Assembly (NCBI RefSeq): GCF_964656455.1
Contig: NC_135717.1
Location: forward strand, 146,396,308 to 146,460,307
Length of the DNA stretch: 64,000 nucleotides
Source of the DNA: Halichoerus grypus
Lineage: Eukaryota; Chordata; Mammalia; Carnivora; Phocidae
Reading direction: 5' to 3'
Each line of letters opens with the position of its first letter. The stretch's first letter is position 1. The notes under the pieces were generated by a model. That model was not told the DNA's origin. It saw only the letters and a list, made by a program, of their open reading frames with translations, and searched no databases. Of this stretch, positions 12,076 to 23,300 are shown piece after piece. The translations under genes and the position numbers were made by a program.

Positions 12076-12432
12076 TCCTATGGATCGAATACTTGTGCTC
12101 CCCCAACACCAATTTATATGCTGAAACCTAATGACCAATGTGATGATGTGAGAAGGTGAAGCCTTTGGGAAGTGGTTAGGTCATAAGGGTGGATCCCTGT
12201 GATTGGGAGTAGCACCCTTACAATAAGAGAGACCCCAGAGGGGTACTAGCTCCTGCTGCCATATAAGGTTATAGTAAAGAGATGGTCATGTCTGAACCAG
12301 GAAGTCTGCTCTCATCAGGAAGTTTGATCTTGGGTTTCCTAGCCCCCAGAAGTGTGAGAGATTAATTTCTCTAGTTTATAAATGACCTACTTTGTGGTAT
12401 TATTGCTATAGAAGCCCAAACAGGTTAAGACA
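12076..12432 (+). mobile_element. MLT1-type solo LTR (ERVL-MaLR)
   Basis: A solo LTR of an ancient mammalian MaLR retrotransposon, about 360 bp and near the usual length. Key words in order: CTATGGATCGAATA at the start, ACCAATTTATATGCTGAAACCTAATG, GAAGCCTTTGGGAAGTGGTTAGGTCATAAGGGTGGA, GCACCCTTACAATAAGAGA, CTCCTGCTGCCATATAAGG, GAACCAGGAAGTCTGCTCTCA, TGAGAGATTAATTTCT, and CAGGTTAAGACA at the end. The order follows MLT1A/MLT1C. No internal region or second LTR is present. Confidence 0.88.
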
Positions 12433-12535
12433 AGCTTCAATCCATCTACTTCCATGAGAACCCTTGAGTATGGGGGGTGGTTGGCACTGGTGTATGTTCC
12501 TCCTTAAATGATTCTTTCTGTAACTGGGCTTAAAA

Positions 12536-12580
12536 ATCATTGCCGAGGGAAAAAAAAAAAAAAAAAAATCATTGCCGAGG
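12536..12580. repeat. Duplicated target site with A19 insert
   Basis: ATCATTGCCGAGG occurs at 12536-12548 and again at 12568-12580, separated by GA-rich edge bases and a run of 19 A. The second copy abuts the SINE at 12579. A third, shorter copy (ATCATTGCC) lies just after that SINE. This looks like the footprint of an extra insertion or a slipped duplication; see findings. Confidence 0.9.
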
Positions 12581-12746
12581 GGCACCTGGGTGGCTCAGTC
12601 ATTAAGCGTCTGCCTTCAGCTCAGGTCATGATCCCAGCGTCCTGGGATCGAGCCCCACATCGGGCTCCCTGCTCTGCGGGAAGTCTGTTTCTCCCTCTCC
12701 CACTCCCCCTGCTTGTGTTCCCTTATCTTTAAAAACAATTTAAATA
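12579..12746 (+). mobile_element. Can-SINE, plus
   Basis: Starts GGGGCACCTGGGTGG, with an intact core, and ends in a short ATCTTTAAAAACAATTTAAATA tail lacking the usual (AAAT)n. Its 3' flank carries ATCATTGCC (12747-12755), the third copy of the local target word. Confidence 0.93.
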
Positions 12747-12756
12747 ATCATTGCCA

Positions 12757-14144
12757 AAATGAATATGCGAGCCAAAGATTTTCACGTGCAACATCAGATT
12801 TCACTAAAATACGTAAAAAGTGCTCTAAAAATCTGAAGTGAAGTCTGTGAAGAAAGTAGGGCACAGTTTATATGTCAAACAATACTTCCGGGAATGAATA
12901 AAGGAAAATCCACATTGCTCCGCATCCCCAAGGTGAAGAGATGAACATCACCTGCCGATGGGGGGGGGCGGGTGTCTGAGGAGAAAAGTGTGATGGAGCA
13001 GGATGAGTGGAGGCTGGTAGGAAGATGAAAGAACTATAAGTAGGGAATTAATATGAAGAGGAGCCCGTGCAACATTCAGAGACTAAGCACTGAGTGCTAG
13101 TGCCGGAGGACCCTGCTCTGCTGATCCTGTCTGTCTGGATCTGTCCATTCTGACGTAAGATTTTTCCTGCACAAGTGATGCCCTCTCTTGACACATGACA
13201 GCACTGAGCTTTACTCGAAATGCGCAGTATTGACACTCTCCTTTTCAAAGATCCAGGATGCATACAAGCCCACTGACTCAGAGGATGGTATCTAAATGGG
13301 TAATGGTTGTTTGGAATGGAAAGGTCCCAGTACCTTTCCATTTGGGAAACCATTTCCATTTGGGACTAGAACCTGTGAAAACCAACCCTATGACAGAAAG
13401 AATTGACTAATTTTTCTATAAGCCTCTATGATTCCATAGAATTATCTTCATAAACCAAGCCTTGTGCCTGAGATATGCCTTATCTTAATTGTACTTGTTC
13501 AAATGTATAGCAGAACTCCTATCTTTAGAATTAATCATTAAGCATCATCTGTAATAAAGCTGGATTATAATGCATTTCTGGAAATACAGGTGAGAATACG
13601 ATCCTTGGTTATTGTTTCAATAATGAAGTACATATATTTATTTCTGTGTATGTGATTAAATAAATGTAATAAAAAGTTTTAAATAATTGACAATTAGTGG
13701 GAAGCTATTTATAGACACTTTAAAGTATTCTAAGAATTGTTTTAAATGTCTAATTTAGTACTATACCTAGAACATATATAATGTTTCTTTCCCTGTACAT
13801 TTGAAGTCATTACAATGTATATACTTTAAAATCAATTGTGTTATCTTTGTTTCATGAGGAGTTTTCAGCAGTGGTTGTTTTTCATCTATTCATTAAAATC
13901 TGACATTAATTCAGCATTTTTTTCAGGGTTTTCTCCTCTTTGGCAATGTAGGACTAGAACGACTTTCCTTAAATTTGTTATTTTGTCAAGTTTTGTTAAA
14001 TAATCTCCTGTGTACTCATGTACATTTTTACTATTTTGCTATTCGCTGCTATGAGGAATTGTACCTTACTTGAACTGATTCAGTAACAGTGTACTCCTAC
14101 AACCACAGTCACCACAATAGAAAATGCCTGGGTGTCCTTCCAGC
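12757..14144. other. Non-repetitive DNA, CpG-containing part at 12.95-13.37 kb
   Basis: No transposon is recognised. The part 12950-13370 has a G9 run, several CpGs, an ATF/CREB-like TGACGTAA (13151-13158) and an 11-bp hairpin (13315-13342). A 103-codon minus frame (13048-13359) lies here but has no recognisable domain, and I see no sign that it codes. 13370-14144 is ordinary AT-rich DNA. Confidence 0.45.
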
Positions 14145-14149
14145 CATTT

Positions 14150-14326
14150 TTTATTTTTTATTTATTTATTTTTTTACTTTTTTTTTATTATGTTATGTTA
14201 ATCACCATACATTACATCATTAGTTTTTGATGTAGTGTTCCATGATTCGTTGTTTGTGTATAACGCCCAGTGTTCCATTCAATACGTGCCCTCTTTAATA
14301 CCCATCACCAGGCTAATCCATCCCCA
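14150..14326 (-). mobile_element. L1 3' end, minus (carnivore type)
   Basis: Antisense end of a carnivore L1 3' UTR: a T-rich tail, then TTATGTTAATCACCATACAT, ATCATTAGTTTTTGATGTAG, GTGTTCCATGATTCGTTG, GCCCAGTGTTCCATTCAATACG and TTTAATACCCATCACCAGGC. It is 5'-truncated after about 170 bp. CCATTTTT on both sides may be the target duplication. The same sequence occurs in sense at 24.8-25.2 kb. Confidence 0.9.
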
Positions 14327-14331
14327 TTTTT

Positions 14332-15394
14332 AAAAAAGTGGTTAAATTACAACCATTGTTTCAGAACACCGTAGAGACACAACGTGAATTAAAGACCTTC
14401 GACCAGATCTTGGTAGATCATTGTGTTGAAGCTCATTAGTCAACTTAATCCATGAACTCACCAAGGTAAATGATCACTATAAAGGAACCTTATGATTTGT
14501 CAAGATGAATGACAAGTGGGTGTGGTTTATGCTTCTGAGATATAACTGGCATTTTTATCTATCATCTCTGTCCGTCCGTCTTCAAAATTGTAGACGTGGA
14601 AAATATAAGCTCTTTCCAGGGTAAATCAGAAAAGAACCACTAAGTGGAGAGTGTGAAAATGTAGGACATAACAAGAAATTGTCTTGTTTTGTTTTCCGCC
14701 AGGAGCTACGTGCTCCTGGCACATATGTTTTTGTCTGTGACTAATAGAGGATCAAAACAGCCTATAGGTTAGAAGGGAGATATTCCCACCTCTCTACTAT
14801 CCTGAATTCAGAATCAGTAAAGAAGAAGCTGGAAATAGACACATGACTATAAGTATGTTGCATCGTTTTTTTATTGTAGGCCTCATTAGAGCATACAGTC
14901 TGACTGCTGCCAGACAACTAAATGTTCCCCAATTCTAGACCTCAGAACGAGCCAACCAGTGGCTGTTTCCTGTGGATCAGGGTTGCAGCCCATAGTGCAG
15001 AGGGCAGAAATTGGCTTAGAGTCCATCCTTTTTGTGGCCAGGCTGCACCAGGCTTACTAAGATTATTTCAAACTCAAGTCACTCACCTCCCATCCCCATT
15101 GTTATTCCTGATACAGAGCTAAGTCTTTCATTGATTGTTAAATTACTCTAATTAAAACCTCATCTCATTCTCTGTTAAGTCTTACTCATAATGTTTGTAA
15201 AAAATGTTCCTCATATTTCACTTCAGACAAGTTATGCCTAAGGACCTTAAAAGTAAAATCATGGTACTGGCAACAAGTCCCTTGGGACCCCAGGCCTCTC
15301 AACATTGATTCTTCACAAAATAGAGACAGAGTCATTTTTCTGCCTTATATAACTTATGGGGTGAAAGTCCTGGAGAGACACATATTTCTATGTT
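14332..15394. other. Non-repetitive DNA
   Basis: No gene, RNA or transposon recognised. A short open frame at 14922-15122 has no identifiable product. Confidence 0.45.
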
Positions 15395-16258
15395 GAAAAG
15401 ACCCAGGACTGCCCTAACAAAATTAGTCAAAAAGACCCACATTAAAGCACATTGTGATGAAATGTAAAATCACCAGGGATAAAGGTCTTACAGGTCTGAA
15501 ATGAGAAAAAACTAGTCACCTTAAAAAAAAAAAAAAATCAGGAATCAGAGTTGCACCAAACTTTTCAATAGCAAAACTGAAAAAGGAAATAATGGAACAA
15601 TGGATACTTACAAAGTTATTTTCAAAACAAAAATTTATACCCATCAACATTACCAATTAAGTTTGAAGCAGTAAGTCAGGACATCTTCAGACATGCAAAG
15701 TCATAAAAATGTTACCTTCCACACCCTTTTTTGGAAGCTGTTGCAGGATGTGCTCCATCAGAGCAATGGGTAAGGCAAGAAGGAGGAAAATGTGAGTTTG
15801 GGAAATAGGTGACAGAACACTTGGGAGAGGCCATGAGAATTTTCCAGGTGATGATGATGAAAGGGAATCTTTGGATGAGAGCTAGGTAGCAGGCCTGGAC
15901 AGTAATCATGTGCAAATTCAAACAAAAAGATGGCATTCTCCAGGAAGGATCATTTAATAAACAATAACTACAAAGAAATAAAACTAAAAGATTATTTGAT
16001 GTGTTTGAACATATTGAGGAAAGGTGTATTTTTCTGAGAGCATGTAAGTCCAAATTAGAGAAAGGTAGTAGAAAACTGAGGAAGTCAATAAAAAATGAGG
16101 TACTTATTAAGGCAAGGGAAACTAAAAGTTATTTAAAGGAAGAAAATTTACTGCTATACTACTATTTCTATACTAAGAAATACTTATTTAAGTTTTAAAA
16201 TGTGATATAATTGTATCATAACGGTAGGAAACACTAAAGGCAAAAATACTACCTGGAA
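15395..16258 (+). mobile_element. Old L1M relic A, ORF1 end region
   Basis: Diverged L1 (L1M class) covering the end of ORF1 and the inter-ORF region. Diagnostic words: AAGCACATTGTGATGAAATG, AATCACCAGGGATAAAG, TCAGGAATCAGAGTTGCACC, GACATCTTCAGACATGCAAAG, and GAAGCTGTTGCAGGATGTGCTCCATCAGA. The rightmost 130 bases are AT-rich and the end is uncertain. It is a separate insertion from the relic at 16.5-20.2 kb because both cover the same ORF1 end. Confidence 0.75.
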
Positions 16259-16259
16259 G

Positions 16260-16298
<39 letters not shown>

Positions 16299-16498
16299 TA
16301 TTTATTTTTTTAGAGAGAGGGGGCACAAGCATATGGGGGGTGTGGAGGGGGAAAAGGGAGAGGGAGAGAGAGCATCCCAAGCAGGCTCTACGCTGAGTGT
16401 GGAGCCTGATGCAGGGCTTGATCTCAAGACCCTGAGATCATGACCTGAGCTGAAATAAAGAGTTGGATGCTTAACTGACTTAGCAACCCAGGCACTGC
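16259..16498 (-). mobile_element. Can-SINE, minus, with expanded (TTTA)n tail
   Basis: An older variant (core GGGCTTGATCTCAAGACCCTGAGATCATGACCTGAG and AAAGAGTTGGATGCTTAAC, related to the subtype at 18.2 kb). Its tail has expanded into about eleven TTTA units (16259-16303). It sits between two L1M relics. No convincing target duplication was found. Confidence 0.9.
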
Positions 16499-18247
16499 TA
16501 AGATTTTAAAAAATAATTAATCGAACTTCTAGTTTCTAGTCCAGCCTATAAGAACCTTGATGTAGTCACTCCATCCTAACAAGTGAAAAGCTGAACAAAC
16601 TAAAAAATCAGCAACTCTTCTTACAACCATCAGAGACATGAGATCTCAGGGGTAACTGCTGCCTCCAAAATTGGAGAGACCAAAAAGCAGATACAATGAA
16701 TCACAACTTACAGAATGGAAATCCACAAACTGAAACATCCTCAGGAACCAGTCAGGGTAGGAAAACCTGAACTGTGAGGAATTGCTAGAGGTTCAGCATG
16801 GACAAGTTTGAGTGATAAAAATGACAATAGGACCCAGCCACTAAGAATAGGGGTGGAGGGTACATTATGTGAATTTTACCTCCTGGAATTCTATCAGATT
16901 CTCAGAGTGAATATCAGAAAAAAAATCTGTTGTGATTCTGGAAGGGAGAAGGAAAAAGAAACCACTTTGAAACACATCAAAGTATTCTGTTCTTCTAAAC
17001 AAGGTCTGCCCTCTGGAGAAAATAGTTAACGAGAGCCTAACTTGTGATGGTTTTATCACAGCCTAATGATCTGAGGGAAGGGAAATAACCAGCTCCCAAA
17101 AATGAGAAACACATGTGAAGTTCACAGTCAAGAGGCACAGGCTCACTAACAGTCTGAGACCTAATCCATTATTAAACTATAGAATGGTTCCCTTGCCCCC
17201 ACACCTTACAACCACATTACTAAAGGATTATTTACAGCAGATTCTTTTATCCAGTATATCATGTCTGGCTATCAAGAAAAATTATAAGGCATAAAAAGGC
17301 AAAAAACACAGTTTGAAGAGACGTAGCAAGCATGCAAATCAGACTCAGATATAGCAGGGATGTTGGAATGATCAGACCAAGAATTTAAAACAACAGTGGT
17401 TAATACATGAAGATCTCTACTGGATGAGTAGACAGCATGCAAGAATAGTTGGCAATGTAAGCAGAGAGAAATTCTGAGAAAGAACCAAAATAAATCAAAC
17501 ACACTATAAAAGAAATGGAGAATGTCTTCGCTAGGCTTATAAGTAGACTGGTATGACTGAGGAAAGAATCTTTGAACTTGAGGCTATCTCCACAGAAATC
17601 TCCCAAACTGAAAAATAAACAGAAAAACAACAACAACAAAAGAACAAAATTTATCTAAGACCTGTGGGACAACTACATAAGCATATGCATAATGTAATAT
17701 ATAAAAAAATAGGAATGTCAGAAGAAGAAGAGAAAGAAATAGAAGAATTATTTGAAACAATGATAACTGAAAATTTCCCTCAATAAATGTCACATATTAC
17801 ACCACAGATCCAGGAAGCTCAGAGAACACCAAGCAAGATAAATGTAAAACAAAAACAAACCACACATTGGCATCATTTTAAACTACAGAAAATCAAAGAT
17901 AAAGAAAAATTCCTATAAGAAGCTGGGGTGGGGAATCTTATCTATAGAGGCATAAAGGTCAGAATTACATCCAACTACTCCTCAGAAACCAGGCAAGCAA
18001 TAGTAGAGTGAATATTTAAAATGCTTAGAGAAAAAAACCCTACCAACCTAGAATTCTGTACCTTCAAAAGTGAGAGAGAGTGAGAAATAAGACATTCACA
18101 AACAAAAATTGAGGGAAAAATCTGTTACTAATAAACCTGCCTTGCCAGAAATGTTAAAATAAATTCTTTAGAGAGAAGCAAAATGATATAAAGTTCAGAA
18201 ACTCAGATCTACATAAAGAAGTGAAAGCATCAGAGAAGTAATAAGTA

Positions 18248-18451
18248 GGGGCGCCTGGGTGACTCAGTCTGTTAAACGTCCAACTTGATTTCAGCTCAAG
18301 TCATGATCTCAGGGTCTTGAGATCAAGCCCTGCTTTGGGCTCCATGCTGAGCATGGAGTTTGCTTGAGATTCTCTCTCTCCCTCTGCCCTTTCCCCTGCT
18401 CAAGTGTGTTCCCTCTCTCTCTCAAAAGAAAAAAAAAAAAGAAAGAAAAGG
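18248..18451 (+). mobile_element. Can-SINE, plus, inserted in L1M relic B
   Basis: Head GGGGCGCCTGGGTGACTCAG followed by a core with the insertion CAACTTGATTTCAGCTCAAG, which marks an older subtype. The A-rich tail ends in AAAGAAAGAAAAGG. The duplication AATAAGTA occurs at 18240-18247 and 18452-18459, and L1 sequence continues on both sides. Confidence 0.93.
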
Positions 18452-18879
18452 AATAAGTAAAAGTAAAATAAAAATTTTTGTCTTATTTTTAATTGATCTA
18501 AGAGATAATGATTTGTTCAAAATAATGAAAGCAATAATGTATCTTGATATATAAAAGAGATAGATACATAGACTCTATACATTTATATGTAAGTTAAATG
18601 AATGATGACAATGACACAAGAAATAGGAGGGAGGTTTTAGGATTATTTTGTTATAAAGCACTTACACAATCTATGAAGTGATATAATGTTATACGAAAGT
18701 GGACTTGAATTAATTGTAAATGTATATTGTAAACTCAAGGGCAATGACTAAAAAGAGTAAAAAAAGTATAACTAATATGCTAAAGAAAGAGAGAAAAGTG
18801 AATAAATAATGCTCAATTAACCACAGAAGGCAGAAAAAAGAGTAGGAGATAAATGTAGGAACAAAGAACAAAAGCAACA

Positions 18880-19790
18880 TATGCAAATCAGCAACGGATA
18901 TGGTCACTATTAACCCAATTATATCAATAATCACTTTGACTGTCAATGGCTTAAATGTACCAATTAAAAGACAGAGATTGTCAGAGTGGATTAAAAAACA
19001 TGATGCAATTTTATGTAGCCTACAGGAAACACACTTTAAAAATAAAGACACATCCAGATAAAAAGTAAAGAGAGAAAGACATAACATGCTAATACAAATC
19101 AAAAGAAAGTAGGAGTAGCTATATTAATTTTAGACACAGCAGACTTTAGAGCAAGAAAATTTATCAGGAATAAGGAAGGGCATTACACAATGATAAAGGG
19201 AAGAATTCTCCAAGATGTAACAATCCTTAGCGGCATATGCTTAATATCAGAGCATAAAAATGCATGAGGCAGAAACTGAAAGAACTGCAAGAAATAGATG
19301 AATCCACTATTATAGTTGGAGACATCAACACCCTTCTCTCAGAAATGGGTCCAAAGTGCAGAGTCAATAAGGACATATTTGAACTCAAAACATTATTAAT
19401 CAACTGGATATAACTGGTGTCTGCAGACTACTTCATCCAAGAACAGCAGAATACAAATTCTTCTCAAACTCACACGAAAAATTCAAAAAGATAGACCACA
19501 TGCAGGGCCATAAGACACACTTTAACAAATTTAAAATAATACAAAACATACAATGTCTGCTCTCAGGCCACAACGGAATTAAATTAGAAATCAATAGCAG
19601 AAAGATAGTTGCGAAATCCTCAAATATGTGGAGATTAAAAAACACACTGCTAAATAACAATGGGTCAAAGAAAAAAATCTCAAGAAAAATAAAATAGCAT
19701 TTTGAACCAAATAAAAATGAAAACACAATTTATCAAAATTTCAGGGATGCAATGAAAGCAGTGCTGAAAGGAAAATGTATAGTCTTTTTC
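18880..19790 (+). pseudogene. L1 ORF2 endonuclease-domain remnant
   Basis: A dead copy of the apurinic-endonuclease-like domain that nicks target DNA during L1 insertion. LQETHF (19020-19037) carries the catalytic Glu motif QETH. VGDINT (19315-19332) corresponds to GDFNT with its catalytic Asp and Asn. SGHNGIKLEIN (near 19560) corresponds to SDHNGIK, with the Asp replaced by Gly. The first and second motifs are in different frames and the third returns to the first, so at least two frameshifts separate them. The remnant stops at AAAGCAGTGCTGAAAGG before reverse transcriptase. Confidence 0.8.
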
Positions 19791-20190
19791 CTGGTTTTGA
19801 TATTTGGTATTAGGTTGGGGGAGGCATAGATGAATAGAGCACAGAGGATTTTTAGGACAGTGAAAATACTCTGTAGGTTACTATAATGATGGATACATGT
19901 CATTATATATTTGTCCATATCCATAGAAAATGCAACACCAAGAGTGAACTATGGGCTTCAGGTGATTATGATGTGTCAATGTAGGTTCATCCTTGGCAAA
20001 AAACAAACAACAAATCAAAACAAAACAAAAACACTCTAGTGAGTCATGGTGGTGTGGTAAGGTGGAAGGCTATGTATGGTGTGAGGGAGGGGGCATATGG
20101 AAAATCTGTATCTTCTTAATTTGTTTAATTTTGTTATAAACCTGAAACTTGCCTGAAAAAAAAAAGACTTTATTAAAATAATGAAAGGAT

Positions 20191-20508
20191 AAACTGAATA
20201 CAAAGTTGAAATTTATTTTTAAAATTTCATAAATTTGTGTTTGGGGAAGGGGGTGGTAAGAGAATTAAAAATGCACAGAAAGAAACAGAAACAATATGTT
20301 TGTGAGAAGATGACCACTGTCCACAGCTGGCTCTCATCTCATCTTTTATTGGTTCACCCTCTTGTTCCCATTGTCCCAGGTGCTAAACCTCCCACTGAAA
20401 TTAAGATGTACTGGTCGCTTAAAATACTGTCTTAATTCTAGCTGGTGTCTCAACTTATCTCTCCACAATTGTCAGGTGGTTACTTAGGGCCATCATTAAC
20501 TGGAATCC
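20191..20508. other. Short non-repetitive interval
   Basis: No recognisable element; the small plus frame 20235-20435 has no known homology. Confidence 0.45.
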
Positions 20509-20524
20509 AAAACAGGCATGGACA

Positions 20525-20746
20525 GGGGTACCTGGATGGCTCAGTCAGTTAAGCCTCTGACTCTTGACTTAGGCTCAGCTCATGATCTCAAGGTTGTGAA
20601 ATCGAGCCCTGCGACAGGCTCTGTGCTGGGGGTGGAGCCTGCCTAAGATTCTCTCACTCCCTCTCCCTCTGCCCTGCCCCCCCTCCCTCTCTAAAAAACA
20701 AAACAAAACAAAAACAACCAAAACCGAAAACAAAAACAAAAGAAAA
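20525..20746 (+). mobile_element. Can-SINE, plus, with complex A/C tail
   Basis: Head GGGTACCTGGATGGCTCAG and an older core (ACTCTTGACTTAGGCTCAGC). The tail has grown into an AAAAC/AAACC-rich run (about 20690-20746). The flanking duplication AAAACAGGCATGGACA/AAAACAGGCATAGATA differs at two bases, consistent with an older insertion. Confidence 0.92.
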
Positions 20747-20892
20747 AAACAGGCATAGATATACGCTGACAGCAGGACACCTACTATACTTACCAAAAAA
20801 AAAAAAAAGAACAAACTTTATCAAAATTAACATTCAATAACCCACTAAATGCCAATTTCCTGACAACAATCTCTGACTAACAAATGATTTTT

Positions 20893-21095
20893 TTTAAGAT
20901 TATTTATTTATTTATTTATTTATTTGACAGAGAGAGACACAGTGAGAGAGGGAACACAAGCAGGGGGTGTGGGAGAGGGAGAAGCAGGCTTCCCGCTGAG
21001 CAGGGAGCCTGATGTGGGACTCGATCCCAGGACCCCAGGATCATGACCTGAGCCAAAGGCAGACACTTAACGACTGAGCCACCCAGGTGCCCCCA
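20893..21095 (-). mobile_element. Can-SINE, minus
   Basis: Complete, with tail (TTTA)n-GACAGAGAGAGACACAG, core TCCCAGGACCCCAGGATCATG and head GAGCCACCCAGGTGCCCCC. The perfect 14-bp duplication AACAAATGATTTTT is at 20879-20892 and 21096-21109. Confidence 0.95.
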
Positions 21096-21501
21096 AACAA
21101 ATGATTTTTATAGCAGAGTGTTTCCATAGAAAATAATAAAGTAGATTTAGGTATAATCTACACTTACTTTCCCTGGCTCCCATTCAATAATAGAATCAAA
21201 TTAATACACAGAGTGTAAATCAGAGATTCTTGGGTTCAATAACTGATTTTATACTTAAGAATTATGCCATCTTGAAAAGCAGCACATTATTTACCTAGTT
21301 TAAACAGTATTTCCTAACTTACTCTAAGATAAAGTCGTAATTTATCTCAAAAGGTTCTTAAACTTACTGAAAAGAGAAATAAAGTACATAAATTATTTAG
21401 ATCATTATTTAGTACTTGCTAATTGCTCATAAAAAGATGGCTTTTTACTCCAAATCACATTATATTTTTATATAGTAACCTGTGAAACAAAAATACTATA
21501 G

Positions 21502-21504
<3 letters not shown>

Positions 21505-21541
<37 letters not shown>
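21505..21541. repeat. (TG)n microsatellite
   Basis: About 18 uninterrupted TG units. It is alternating purine-pyrimidine, able in principle to form Z-DNA, and is likely length-polymorphic. Confidence 0.97.
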
Positions 21542-21544
<3 letters not shown>

Positions 21545-21837
21545 AGTTTGTTTTAGTTAAAGAGGAAAGTTGTTCATCAAACAGCATTATAACTACTCCT
21601 AAGTATTCAAAGAAGTAGAAGGGTCAATGGGGCATGTGGTAAAACTATGATAGTTCTCAATAAAAATCTATCTTTAGAAGTAAGATCTGAAAACAGTTAT
21701 GATACATTTTTAAATACTTGCCTCACACTGTCTTGTGCAGAGTACACACTCATCAAATATATATTAAATTGATTTAACATTTTAAGACGGTGAAATGTTG
21801 TAGCAGAACATACATGAAACAAATTATGTCCATTCCA

Positions 21838-21985
21838 TTTCCATTCATGCAATCAACAAATATTGATGGCTTGACATCGCATTAATTGCTATGATACAAA
21901 CATGAATGTGGCTTTTACTTTGGTCTCAAGGAACCCTCAGTCAAGGGAGAACTGGAAACATTAAATAAAACATTGCTGACCAATT
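21838..21985 (-). repeat. L2-type 3' end fragment, minus, eroded
   Basis: CAATCAACAAATATTGATGGC, GCTATGATACAAACATGAATG and GGTCTCAAGGAACCCTCAGTCAAGGG follow the order of the common antisense L2 3' end (CAACAAATATTTATTGAGC, GGATACAAAGATGAATAAGAC, CCCTCAAGGAGCTCACAGTCTAG). Highly diverged. Confidence 0.5.
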
Positions 21986-22389
21986 TTTTAAATTTGTCAG
22001 TTAAGATAAACATAAATTTACCTAGAAGGCTGAAACATCAGATGCTTGTTTCATGCTTATGTTAATAGGAAAAAAAAAAAAAAAGCAAATCAGCAAGCTA
22101 TTAGAAGCAATTTCCTGAGAAAAGCAACTTTTAAGATATATAATAATGTGACTGATTCAGACCAATATTTTGCAACCTGTGTATCTATAATACTGTATTG
22201 ATTTTCAATACATACAACCAAGACCAAGAAGCATATCAAGACACTCAAGTGTCTTGGATTGATTACATGTAATAGAGTTCATGATTAATTGAGAGGAACA
22301 CCAGAAGTGTGTTGTACTTTAGCATTGGATCTGCACTGGAGAGGAGTGAAGAGTCACAGGGAATGGGATCTGTAATGCAAATATATCAA

Positions 22390-23095
22390 ACCCTTAACAT
22401 CTCACCCACCATCCCCCGGTCTTGCTTAAAATCCTCAGGGATTCTTGTTCTTAAAATAAAAGGAGGATTCTTCCTAGTATGATTTATAATATCCTGTCTG
22501 ATCTGGCCCCAATAACTCTAGCCTCACCTCCCACCAGCCTTCTTAACCTCACTCTTGTTCCCTCTCTTCTCTATCTCAAATGACAGATTTTAGTCCCTTT
22601 TCTTGCCATAACACCTTTTGCTACAGGCCTGCATGTATACCCAGACTGTTTCTTCTGACTGAAATGTCCTTTACTCATTCTTCTTTTCATATTACTCCTT
22701 GTTATCACACCTAAAGCCACTGTGAGCCTTCTATTATTAACTCATAATCATGCTGCATCTTTTGGCTGCAGGACTTTTGCACATGCGTTCTATTCTGTCT
22801 AAATGTTCTCTTGCCCATTCCATCTCCCTCTTCGTCTAGATATATCTACTCATTCTATATCAGCCATTCCTTTTTCAAAGAAATCTTCCCTGGCCTTCCT
22901 AATTAAGTCAAATCTCTATTATATGCTCTCGTAGTCTAAGTGACTTTCTTTTGTTGTGTTTATCATGGCAATAAATAGATTTATTTCTGTGACTTTTAAA
23001 ATGTTTGTATCTTCCACTAGAATATAATATCTTTGAAAGCAGAAGGTCTGCTTACTAGGTTAGGCATTCAATATGTTTTGTAGACTAAATGAATG
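22390..23095 (+). repeat. L2 LINE 3' part, plus
   Basis: Ancient L2 retrotransposon covering the end of its ORF and the 3' end. Words in order: CTTGCTTAAAATCCTCAGGGATTC, ATCCTGTCTGATCTGGCCCC, CAGGACTTTTGCACATGCGTTCTATTCTGTCT, AAAGAAATCTTCCCTGGCC, CTTCCACTAGAATATAATATCTTTGAAAGCAG, and GGCATTCAATATGTTTTGTAGACTAAATGAATG at the tail. Coding potential is lost. Confidence 0.85.
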
Positions 23096-23300
23096 TCTAG
23101 ATACTTTAGTACACTATGCAAACATGTATATAAGCTTAAAGCTTTTGGCATGGTAGGATATTTATTTTTAATTTTCTAATTTTCCACATTATTTGCATTT
23201 TATAACCCTTTTGGAAAGTAATTTTTACCTAATGTAAGAATTATAGGAAAGATAAGGTGTTTTAATATATCTATAACATTTGCTAAGACGTTTTACTTAT

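Larger units (their letters stand above)
16520..20190 (+). mobile_element. Old L1M relic B with internal deletion
   Basis: One plus-strand L1 relic read as 5' UTR (16.5-17.3 kb), ORF1 region (about 17.3-18.2 kb), inter-ORF segment, ORF2 endonuclease region (18.9-19.79 kb) and then 3' UTR (about 19.79-20.19 kb). ORF1 words include ATCCAGGAAGCTCAGAGAACACCAAGCA and CAACCTAGAATTCTGTACC. The 3' UTR is recognised by GATGGATACATGTCATTATA, AATGCAACACCAAGAGTGAAC and GATGTGTCAATGTAGGTTCATC. Reverse transcriptase and the C-terminal part of ORF2 are missing. A SINE interrupts it at 18.25 kb. All frames are broken. Confidence 0.8.
21110..22389. other. Mostly non-repetitive DNA with (TG)n and an L2-like end
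   Basis: Contains the (TG)n at 21505-21541, an A14 run near 22071, and a diverged stretch at 21838-21985 listed separately. No gene or RNA seen. Confidence 0.45.

Noticed and set aside
13048..13359. 103-codon minus-strand frame
   Set aside because: No known domain, no splice context, and the stretch has a hairpin and CpGs that explain its low stop density. Kept only as a regulatory curiosity.
16259..16308. CRISPR-like or satellite array
   Set aside because: The regular TTTA units are an expanded SINE tail. No array of longer repeats with spacers occurs anywhere in the window.
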